Source: JAITWN01 sp964437335
Lineage (GTDB): Bacteria > Pseudomonadota > Gammaproteobacteria > SZUA-140
NCBI GenBank assembly: GCA_964437335.1
Contig: CAYTGL010000015.1
Coordinates: 1-64,000 of the forward strand
DNA: 64,000 nucleotides
Reading direction: 5' to 3'
The notes under the pieces were generated by a model, which had not been told where the DNA came from, searched no databases, and was given only the letters and a program-made list of their open reading frames with translations. The translations under genes were made by a program, and so were the position numbers. Position 1 is the stretch's first letter. Every line of letters starts with the position of its first letter. Below, one piece after another: positions 6,639 through 13,997 of this stretch.

Positions 6639-8324
6639 ATGAATCAAGAATATTCATATAAAAAACATATGGTTATGAGTTCAAATAATTTCAGGCTCGC
6701 GCTGGATTTTTACCAGTCTCCCGCCGGTCATGAGGCGCTGGTCGATCCCGGCTCGCCCCTCCCTCCGGAAATCAGCTTTCTTTTGGACATGCTGGCTGCT
6801 GACAGAGTTGAGCGCGCGCCGGGCCTGTCGGATGAGATGCGCCTGGATATCGAATTCCTGCTCGAGCGGGTCCTTTTTGCGCCGGGCGGCGATTATTACC
6901 GCGTGCTGGGCCTGAACCGGGACGCTACACCTGAATTAATTCGTAAGCACTATAACCAGTTGATATTGATATTTTTTCATGGGGAGAAGGCGGAGGAGTG
7001 GAATGCCGCCTATGCCATGCAGATCAATCGGGCGTACAGCATACTGCGGGACTCTGAAAAGAGGCGCGCCTATGATCTGGGCGTGCAATATCAAGGTCGC
7101 ACGAACGTCTCCAGGCGCCCCGCCATGGACCCGCCCAGGCCCGCGACCCCGACCCTGCAGGTGGAGGCTCGAATCGAGCGGGGGACGGATCGTGCATCGC
7201 TAACACCGGCGCGATCGCAGACGCCCTCTTCTTATGTCGCCAAAAGTATCGACCGCGCCCACGGTGGCGCTGAGCATCTGCCTGCGATGCCTGTCGATGC
7301 GCGGATACCCGGCGACGCTACCAGCCGACCCAAAATAGATGAGCGCATCGGGGCAGGCAAGGAGTCGTTTCCACAGGGCATCCCGCTGTCTGAAGATAAT
7401 GTGAATCGGAGACGTCCGGCCTCACCTTCATTTTTCAGCAGCAAGTTGAATCTCGCGCTCATGGGCGGCGTCATCGTTGTGGTCATGCTGTATATCGCCA
7501 TGTTGCCCTCCATGATGCAAACATCAACGGTAATCTTCGATGAGGACATTACTGAACAGGCACCGGTGGAGTCGCCTGCACATGTTGCCGAGGCCGAAAC
7601 CCTGCCTGAGTCGCTTCCCCCCGAGCCACTGATGATGTCGGAACAGGCGGCGCCGCCGCCTGCAGCGGAGCTTGAAAGTCCGCGGTTGGAAACGCTTGCC
7701 GGGGCACGACAGGGTCCGGACCACGATGTGGCGGCTGCGGCAGTGCGTCCTCCCGATCCGCAGCCACGGGGCAGGGCGCCTGAGGCGCCGGCGATAGTCA
7801 CTGCTCCAGTGGTCGTTGCAAGTCCGGCATCCAGTCCTGCCGAACCAGCACCACGGCCGCAAACCGCGCCCGTCGTCTCCCCGCCGGCCGAGATCGCAAC
7901 TGCTCGACCGACACTGCCGCCCGCGCCACGAATCGATGTGACTCCGGCCCGTGCGGTCGCAACGATCCAGGAACTCGATAATCTGGCGGTGACCTTCGCG
8001 CGCGCCTATGAAACCGGAAATCTGGAACTGATGTTGAGCCTGTTTGCCGAGAACGCGCGGACCAATGAGCGCACCAATAAAACCGGAATCCGCAGTGACT
8101 ACGAGGAACTGTTCAGGGTCACCGACAGGCGTGAATTCGTAATCGATGGACTACGCTGGCAGCAGGACCGGGACGGCGACCTGAAGGGCACAGGCGAATT
8201 CAAGGTGAATGTCCGGTTCAGGGATGACCAGAGTTTAAATACAGTGACCGGCAACGTGGTGATACGTGTCGAAAAACGCCCGCAGGGGATCGTAATTACC
8301 GAATTCATGCATTCCTATCGTTAA
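6639..8324 (+). CDS. Membrane J-domain-like protein with C-terminal NTF2-like domain
   Basis: A 561-aa protein. Residues 85-147 are a DnaJ-type J domain (DYYRVLGLNRDATPELIRKHY at its start, then INRAYSILRDSEKRRAYDLG), but the HPD tripeptide needed to stimulate DnaK is HGE (residues 114-116). A low-complexity cytoplasmic stretch leads to a single transmembrane segment at 270-290 (LNLALMGGVIVVVMLYIAML), then a long Pro/Ala-rich periplasmic linker and an NTF2/SnoaL-like domain at 443-561. Starts at 6639, 6669 or 6675 are possible; none has a good ribosome site, so the first ATG is given. Its stop codon abuts the stop of the convergent gene at 8325. A cytoplasm-to-periplasm adaptor of the export system is a reasonable guess only. 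Confidence 0.75.
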   Translation: MNQEYSYKKHMVMSSNNFRLALDFYQSPAGHEALVDPGSPLPPEISFLLDMLAADRVERAPGLSDEMRLDIEFLLERVLFAPGGDYYRVLGLNRDATPELIRKHYNQLILIFFHGEKAEEWNAAYAMQINRAYSILRDSEKRRAYDLGVQYQGRTNVSRRPAMDPPRPATPTLQVEARIERGTDRASLTPARSQTPSSYVAKSIDRAHGGAEHLPAMPVDARIPGDATSRPKIDERIGAGKESFPQGIPLSEDNVNRRRPASPSFFSSKLNLALMGGVIVVVMLYIAMLPSMMQTSTVIFDEDITEQAPVESPAHVAEAETLPESLPPEPLMMSEQAAPPPAAELESPRLETLAGARQGPDHDVAAAAVRPPDPQPRGRAPEAPAIVTAPVVVASPASSPAEPAPRPQTAPVVSPPAEIATARPTLPPAPRIDVTPARAVATIQELDNLAVTFARAYETGNLELMLSLFAENARTNERTNKTGIRSDYEELFRVTDRREFVIDGLRWQQDRDGDLKGTGEFKVNVRFRDDQSLNTVTGNVVIRVEKRPQGIVITEFMHSYR

Positions 8325-9089
8325 TCAGCGGTGACGGGCGGTGCGGGAGAGTTTCCGCAGCAGCCTGCCGGCCCTGACCATCACATACTCGAAGATATTG
8401 CGTTCGTTGAAATGCCGGCGAGGCAGTTCGTAGGCGTTGATGTATTTACGAATCGCGATCGCGGGGATCTGCTGAGACAAGGCCGCGTCATAGGCCTCCT
8501 TCAGCGCCTGCCCGAGATCCGGAGCGCCGATACGGCTGGCCAGTTCAATGCAGAGTCCTCCGAATGAGGCTATCCTGTTCCGATACGCATAACCCGGTCG
8601 GTATTGCACAGCCAGGTCCAGATAATCTTCAAGCTCATTGGCGAGTCTTGCGAACAACACCGACTTCATCGCCGCGCTATAGGACGGTAAATTTTCGATA
8701 TGGGCCGCGATGGATTCACGGTCACCCCAGCCGATCTGGTGATACTCCCAGATGATCTCCTCGACTTCAGCGCCGACTGTTTCCGATAAATAGGTACGAT
8801 CCTTCGGCTTGAAGCCGCGTCTTCGACTGTGCACGAAACAATCCAGCATGTAGGCTGAATGCAGCATCGCCGCCAGTGCTTGATTCATGCTGCCGCCGTG
8901 AGCGATCACGATGCTGGAGGTTCTGACCAGATGGTTGATGAAGGCGCAACCCTGACTTCGATAAAGCCCATCGGCCATTCGTTCCGCCAGGTCATAGCCG
9001 GTGCGCAGGCGGGCGATGTCCTGATCGCCCAGCTTCAGCTCCATGGCCTGACCGATCAGTTGCGGGAAAGTGATGGCGTAATATTTCAA
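8325..9089 (-). CDS. HD/RelA-like (DUF6817-type) helical protein
   Basis: A 254-aa soluble helical protein. FINHLVRTSSIVIAHG (H53) and ALAAMLHSAYMLD (H77) resemble the N-terminal helices of HD/RelA-SpoT-type hydrolases, as in DUF6817 proteins, but the HD pair itself reads HS, so metal-dependent hydrolysis is doubtful. The frame opens with TTG at 9089 (MKYYAITFPQ); an ATG 45 nt later is an alternative and neither has a strong ribosome site. It is the last gene of the minus-strand run and sits 10 bp after the oxygenase-like gene, so it is probably co-transcribed with it and the asparagine-synthetase-like genes. The function is not known. Confidence 0.6.
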   Translation of the reverse strand: MKYYAITFPQLIGQAMELKLGDQDIARLRTGYDLAERMADGLYRSQGCAFINHLVRTSSIVIAHGGSMNQALAAMLHSAYMLDCFVHSRRRGFKPKDRTYLSETVGAEVEEIIWEYHQIGWGDRESIAAHIENLPSYSAAMKSVLFARLANELEDYLDLAVQYRPGYAYRNRIASFGGLCIELASRIGAPDLGQALKEAYDAALSQQIPAIAIRKYINAYELPRRHFNERNIFEYVMVRAGRLLRKLSRTARHR

Positions 9090-9099
9090 TTGCGTATAT

Positions 9100-9807
9100 C
9101 TACCGGAATAAACGTTTCAGTTTGTTCAGCGCGCGGGTATGCCTGCTTTCCTGATATACCATATAACCCATGCTGAAGCGGTTGGTGTCCGAATAAACCG
9201 CATGCCATAGCGGCTTGTCGCGGCTGATCCTGAAGATGCGGATATTCCAGTGCTTGTCGTTCAGGGTGACAATCTTCCGGGTATCCGGGTCGCGATATCT
9301 GAAGAACGATTTGCCTTCCTGCTCGGCGTAATTGACATAGATCCGCCAGCCCGGAACCTTGCTGTTCGTGTGCCAACCCATATAGGAGCCCGGCGGATAC
9401 CACAGGTGTCCGCTGCTCGTAACCGACAGCTTGCTATTATTACTGAACAGCGCCTTGACCAGCCTGGCGATTTCCCGATCGACATTTTTCCTGCTTTGTT
9501 CGACGGCGGGGTCAAGTATCGCATCCTCGATATTCTTCGCGGAGAAGGTGATGACGTTCGAGATGTCTTTATCGCTGGCGATTCCGTGGATGTCGTTGCC
9601 GTGGTCCAGAATCTGGTTCAACCGTTGTTCCGATACCTCATGACTCGACATGGCATTCGGCTGGAATGATGCCAGCGCTGCTTGTGCGCTCTCCTTTTGC
9701 ACCTGGATGCATTGCAGAATTACCTTGCGCAGTTCCGCACTCACGATGGCGGGATCGAGGTCGTAGACGCCTTCCGAGTCATAACTGATCATGTCGCGCA
9801 GATTCAA
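9100..9807 (-). CDS. 2-oxoglutarate/Fe(II) oxygenase-like protein
   Basis: A 235-aa protein whose C-terminal half has the layout of a 2OG-Fe(II) oxygenase double-stranded beta-helix: GWHTN (H146-x-N148), then WHAVYSD (H202) and NRFSMGY (R210-x-S212) in the positions of the HxD...H...RxS iron and 2-oxoglutarate ligands. The first carboxylate ligand is Asn in place of Asp, which is unusual and could change or abolish activity. TTG at 9807 is chosen as start because AAAAGG lies 7 nt upstream; the ATG at 9792 has no ribosome site. It lies 13 bp after the GNAT gene. Possible roles are hydroxylation of a sugar, lipid or amino acid made by the neighbouring genes (inference). Confidence 0.65.
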   Translation of the reverse strand: MNLRDMISYDSEGVYDLDPAIVSAELRKVILQCIQVQKESAQAALASFQPNAMSSHEVSEQRLNQILDHGNDIHGIASDKDISNVITFSAKNIEDAILDPAVEQSRKNVDREIARLVKALFSNNSKLSVTSSGHLWYPPGSYMGWHTNSKVPGWRIYVNYAEQEGKSFFRYRDPDTRKIVTLNDKHWNIRIFRISRDKPLWHAVYSDTNRFSMGYMVYQESRHTRALNKLKRLFR

Positions 9808-9820
9808 TTTACACCTTTTT

Positions 9821-10501
9821 CTATTTGATTCCGGTGGCGGCCTTGAAATCGCCTATCCATTCGTCCAGCCAGGTTTTGTCCTTCGATTTTCCGTAAAACG
9901 TCCTGTTCCAGCCGAGAATTCGATAGCCGTACACCACGCACACGGGCTCGTATCCCAGCTTGAGATGGATCTTGAGCGAGGCGGTGCTGTAGGGCATGAC
10001 CAGGGTATAGATCTCCCGAATACCTTGCCTCACCAGGGTGCTGACCAGAAGGTTTTTTGTCAGCGTCCCGAGGCCACCTCCCTGACGTGATTTGTAAGTA
10101 TAGAAATCATAGGTGAAGGCCTGGCCTTCGCTCAACGGGAAAAACTCGATACCGCGGGTAAATCCGCATAAAACGCAGCACGACGAAAAGGCGACCCAGT
10201 TGTAGCTCAGGATCTCTCTACCATCGCTCAGGCAGTAACATTGGTCGCCCCGGTTCAGCCGGCGGGTATAAACGTCACTGGCCAGGGCTTCCGGGTGGTT
10301 GATGATGAAGTCGAGATCACTCCGGGTTGCCGGCCTGAAATCATGGCCGTCGGGAGCAGTGGGAGGCATCTCCTTGTCAGGCGTCTTTTTCAACAGGATG
10401 GCGTTGTGGCAATACTTCGCCGATACGGGAGTGAGACGGATTATCTGGTTCAAGATCCGGAATCGCAGCGGACGGGCGGGGTATTTTATTTTCTCTATCA
10501 T
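9821..10501 (-). CDS. GNAT-family N-acetyltransferase
   Basis: A 226-aa protein with a GNAT core at about residues 55-205: FRPATRSDLDFII at the start and the acetyl-CoA pyrophosphate loop QGGGLGTLTKNLL (motif A, Q/R-x-x-G-x-G). The late segment SLKIHLKLGYEPVCVVYGYR matches the 'A...yeklGF' end of GNAT domains. The ATG at 10501 overlaps the TGA of the upstream asparagine-synthetase-like gene (ATGA, 4 bp), showing translational coupling. It probably acylates an amino group on a sugar or small molecule built by this gene group; the substrate is unknown. Confidence 0.75.
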   Translation of the reverse strand: MIEKIKYPARPLRFRILNQIIRLTPVSAKYCHNAILLKKTPDKEMPPTAPDGHDFRPATRSDLDFIINHPEALASDVYTRRLNRGDQCYCLSDGREILSYNWVAFSSCCVLCGFTRGIEFFPLSEGQAFTYDFYTYKSRQGGGLGTLTKNLLVSTLVRQGIREIYTLVMPYSTASLKIHLKLGYEPVCVVYGYRILGWNRTFYGKSKDKTWLDEWIGDFKAATGIK

Positions 10502-12198
10502 AATACCTGCTGCCGAGCGTCGCTGGTCAATATCTCGTGCATGCGTGAAATAATATAGACTCGAAATCCAAATTGATAAGGATCCATGACAAGGAGCCGA
10601 TCCTTGTCCAGCCCTGCTTTCCTTCGCGCCCAGCGAAACAATCTTGTGGGCATGCTGCGGTCGTCGTGCAGTTTGTACACCTTATCCATCTCCATCAACT
10701 TGAGAGCATAACGTGACATGATGGCGATATGATCCGACTGGGACGAGGAAGCTTGCAGGTGGCTGATTATGGCGTCGGCCATTTCGGCACTGCGCAGGAT
10801 GTTGCCACGCGCCTCGATAGCCGGATGTGTCGCATACGGGATATTCGGACCGTTCCGGGAGACAATCGACTTGAACAGCAGCTTCTCGGTACGCAGCTCA
10901 TCAGGCAGCGTTCTCACCGTCTCGATGATCCGGCGTGAGAGTAAGGGATGGATAATTTCGACAAAGGCAAGCTTGAGATCGCTCAAGGCTGCGAACAAGA
11001 TCGGGATCTCGAACTCCGCGCTTACCCGATCACGCCACGCCTCGCGGGTCTCGTCGTGTCTCTGTTCGAGGGACTCGGGCCTTTTCTGCCCGGATGCTTC
11101 CAGGCCAAGGGCGGCGACTTCCATGTTCCCGAAATCGGACAGCACGTTCAGGTGCATATTGTGGTAGACCTGCCGATCGCTGTATACCGCATGGCAGCCA
11201 AAGGCCTCGTCGCCGCGGAGAATGCCCTGGCAGCCCGATTCGTAGAGCCGCCTCCAGATCGCAAACCCGTCCATATAACCCGAGACGTGATCCGTGCGTC
11301 CCTCGCCCGCCACCAGGAACCGTTCGAGGATTTTATCTGCCGTCTCATCCGACCGGTCCGTTTCCAGGTATTCATGCGCTATCCCGAAACGCCGCGCCAG
11401 TTCCCGCGCCACCCAGGCATCGCTGCGCTTGTCCGCCATCGCCGACCTCAGGCCCCAGGTCACCGACTTGAGTCCAGCCCGGGTTTTCAGCATCTGCAGG
11501 ATCGCCCGACTGTCGTACCCGCCTGATAATGGCAGAATCCAGTTGCGAAGATCTGTGAGATGTTCGAACGTCTCATTTATCGCCTCCCGCAGGCGCCGTT
11601 CGTGTTCCTGGCGGGGCAGATCGAGAGGCTTGTATTCGACAGGCTTCCGGGTCACTTCAATTTGCCATGTAGCTCGATCCAGCCGCAGGCGGCTGTCAGC
11701 CCCCAGACATTGGATCCGCCGATCCCACGACTGTCCCGGCCCGAGGGTTCCCGAGGACAGCATCCAGGGGTAGGCCGCCTCGTTCGGTTCATAGCCTTGC
11801 AGGAAACACACGATGGCCCGCTGTGAAGTGGAGGCGATGAACAGGTCTGCGGTCTGCGCGTACCAGATGGTGCGGGAACTCACGATGTCACTCACCAGAT
11901 CGAGCATCCCGGCGTCTCCGCGGAACAGGGCATAACTGCCGTCCGGGATTTCCGCTCCGGGTTGCCACCAGTCCATCCGGGCGGCGAAGAGCGTGCCCAG
12001 GCAGACGCTGTAATCCCGGATTGGCAGCGAGTCTGCCGGGTTGAAGATACCGATCAGGATCCCCTTGCTTTCGATGATGCGGGGGGGCCTCGGACTCAGA
12101 TTGTCCGGTGTCAGGCGCGAGAAAACCGCATCTATGTCGGCGCGCCGGAAGGGAAGCTCTGAAACATTCCTTGCGCACAGATAGATCAGTTTCGACAT
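10498..12198 (-). CDS. Asparagine-synthetase-like protein without glutaminase cysteine (copy 1)
   Basis: A 566-aa member of the class II amidotransferase/asparagine synthetase superfamily. The ATP-pyrophosphatase loop is SGGYDS (225-230), and the C-terminal synthetase domain is complete (VTWGL, ELARRFGIAHEYLETD, GILRGDEAFG). The N-terminal domain keeps the fold (DGSYALFRGD, FIASTSQRAIVCFL) but begins MSKLIYLC, so the N-terminal nucleophile Cys2 is absent and glutamine cannot be used in the normal way. Family knowledge: such members use ammonia, or adenylate a carboxylate to form amide or lactam bonds (beta-lactam synthetase, lasso cyclase). It is closely related to the next gene (shared GAEIPDGSYALFRGD) and follows it by 12 bp: a tandem duplication. 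Confidence 0.85.
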   Translation of the reverse strand: MSKLIYLCARNVSELPFRRADIDAVFSRLTPDNLSPRPPRIIESKGILIGIFNPADSLPIRDYSVCLGTLFAARMDWWQPGAEIPDGSYALFRGDAGMLDLVSDIVSSRTIWYAQTADLFIASTSQRAIVCFLQGYEPNEAAYPWMLSSGTLGPGQSWDRRIQCLGADSRLRLDRATWQIEVTRKPVEYKPLDLPRQEHERRLREAINETFEHLTDLRNWILPLSGGYDSRAILQMLKTRAGLKSVTWGLRSAMADKRSDAWVARELARRFGIAHEYLETDRSDETADKILERFLVAGEGRTDHVSGYMDGFAIWRRLYESGCQGILRGDEAFGCHAVYSDRQVYHNMHLNVLSDFGNMEVAALGLEASGQKRPESLEQRHDETREAWRDRVSAEFEIPILFAALSDLKLAFVEIIHPLLSRRIIETVRTLPDELRTEKLLFKSIVSRNGPNIPYATHPAIEARGNILRSAEMADAIISHLQASSSQSDHIAIMSRYALKLMEMDKVYKLHDDRSMPTRLFRWARRKAGLDKDRLLVMDPYQFGFRVYIISRMHEILTSDARQQVL

Positions 12199-12210
12199 CG
12201 CGATATTACT

Positions 12211-13959
12211 TTAACTGTCGCGGTGATTGAGCAACATCGCGTCCCGACGCAACAGATCATCCATTCTACAAATGATGTAGGCACGGAACGCCAATCTGTT
12301 CGCGTCGATAGCCTCTTGGGGAGGTCCGCTTTGTATCCGGGCGATGGAGGATTTGATTATGGTGGTCACTTTTCCGGGGAGCAGGCGTTTTATGAAAGAC
12401 TTTAATCGCTTGGCATTGGATACGCTTGTCGGCCTCGATTTGACGGATCGGGTCACATTCTTTTCCAGATATTCAAGAATCTTTTCGGGAAATATCTCTC
12501 GGGCATGACTGCCGTTGAGTTCCCTTATGATCGGGCCAATGAAGGCAGGGTTCCCCAAAATATTCGCCTGTGCCTCGATCGCCGGATAGTCAGCAAAGGG
12601 AATGGCCGGAGGGGTGTTTTCAACGATCTTTCTGAACAGTTGTTTATCGGTCCTCATCGCGGCCGGCATCCGCCGGACCTGGTCGATCACCGCTCTTGAT
12701 AAAAAGGGGTTGGCGATTTCGACATAGGCGCTTTTCAGCTCGTTCAACGCCGCCAGAATGACGGGGATACGAAACGTCTGATATAAACGGTCCCGCCATG
12801 TCTCCAGTGATTCCCCGCTGATCCGTTGCAGCATGGCCGGCACGAGCTGTTCATATGCGCCCGCCAGGCCGCTGGCCTGCATATTTCGGTAATCGGACAG
12901 ACGCATCATCCCGACACTACGGACGACCCCGTATGAGGTATTGACCGGTTTCCAGCCGAAGGCCTCGTCGCCGCGCAGGATCCCCTGGCAACCTGCGTCA
13001 TGGAGTCGTTTCCAGAGGGCGAATCCGTCCATGTATCCCGCGATATGATCCGTGCGCCCCTCGCCGGCCGCCAGAAACCGGTCGAGGACTATTTCGATCG
13101 CTTCGTCCGTCCGGTCCGTCTCGAGATATTCATGCTCGACCCCGAAACGTTGTGCGACCTCGCGCGCCACCCAGGCATCGCTTTGCCTGTCTTCCAGTGC
13201 GGACTTCAAGCCCCACGTCACCGCTTTGAGATTCTGGCGATTACGCAGCATCTGCAGAATCGCCCGGCTGTCATGGCCGCCCGACAGGGGCAGCACCCAT
13301 TTTGCGTTGTCGACATCGAGACTCGCGAAAGTACTTTCCATCGCCGCCCGCAGGCGCTGCTCGTGCTCCATGCTCGGCAGATCCTCAGGCGTGAACTCTG
13401 CCGGTTTCCGCTCGATCGAGACATGCCAGGTGCGACGATCCAGCTTCAGGCGGCTGTCTGCCTCCAGGCACCGGATCCGCCGGTCCCAGGACAGGCCCGG
13501 ACCCAGGGTTCCCGTGGACAGCATCCACGAGTGGACCGCCTCGTTTGGCTCGTAGCCCTTCAGAAAACACACGATGGCGCGCTGGGAGGTCGAGGCGATG
13601 AAGAGGTTCTCGGTCTGTACATACCAGATGGTGCGCGAAGCGACGATATCGCTCGCCAGCTCGAGCTTCTCGCCGTCTCCGCGGAACAGGGCATAGCTGC
13701 CGTCCGGGATCTCCGCGCCGGGTCGCCACCAGTCCGCACGATGGTCGAACAATACTCCCATGCACACGCTGTTGCCCTGGACGGGGAGGTCATCGATCGG
13801 GTTGAGAATCCCGATCAGGATCCCCTCATCCTCGATGATCAGGGGAGGTCTCGGTTGAAGCTTGCCCGGAGTCAGGCGAGTAAAGACCCGTTCCAGGTCT
13901 CGTGAATCGCAGGAGAGGCTTGCCCCGTGTCGGGTACACAGATATACGATCTTGGACAT
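12211..13959 (-). CDS. Asparagine-synthetase-like protein without glutaminase cysteine (copy 2)
   Basis: A 582-aa paralogue of the gene at 10498-12198, alike over its whole length except for a longer, basic C-terminal part (RLKSFIKRLLPGKVTTIIKS). The pyrophosphatase loop is SGGHDS (226-231) and GILRGDEAFG is present. The N-terminus MSKIVYLC again lacks Cys2, so it is probably not a glutamine amidotransferase. It follows the third homologue at 38 bp and precedes copy 1 at 12 bp, within one minus-strand transcription unit. Carboxylate activation by adenylation is the expected chemistry; the nucleophile (ammonia, sugar amine, amino acid) is unknown. Confidence 0.85.
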   Translation of the reverse strand: MSKIVYLCTRHGASLSCDSRDLERVFTRLTPGKLQPRPPLIIEDEGILIGILNPIDDLPVQGNSVCMGVLFDHRADWWRPGAEIPDGSYALFRGDGEKLELASDIVASRTIWYVQTENLFIASTSQRAIVCFLKGYEPNEAVHSWMLSTGTLGPGLSWDRRIRCLEADSRLKLDRRTWHVSIERKPAEFTPEDLPSMEHEQRLRAAMESTFASLDVDNAKWVLPLSGGHDSRAILQMLRNRQNLKAVTWGLKSALEDRQSDAWVAREVAQRFGVEHEYLETDRTDEAIEIVLDRFLAAGEGRTDHIAGYMDGFALWKRLHDAGCQGILRGDEAFGWKPVNTSYGVVRSVGMMRLSDYRNMQASGLAGAYEQLVPAMLQRISGESLETWRDRLYQTFRIPVILAALNELKSAYVEIANPFLSRAVIDQVRRMPAAMRTDKQLFRKIVENTPPAIPFADYPAIEAQANILGNPAFIGPIIRELNGSHAREIFPEKILEYLEKNVTRSVKSRPTSVSNAKRLKSFIKRLLPGKVTTIIKSSIARIQSGPPQEAIDANRLAFRAYIICRMDDLLRRDAMLLNHRDS

Positions 13960-13997
13960 TGTTCTTGGTCAGGTATTTGTCGTGTTACGAAATCGGG

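Noticed and set aside
13000..13905. A 301-codon plus-strand frame
   Set aside because: It is the shadow of the asparagine-synthetase-like gene; protein composition is implausible and it has no ribosome site.
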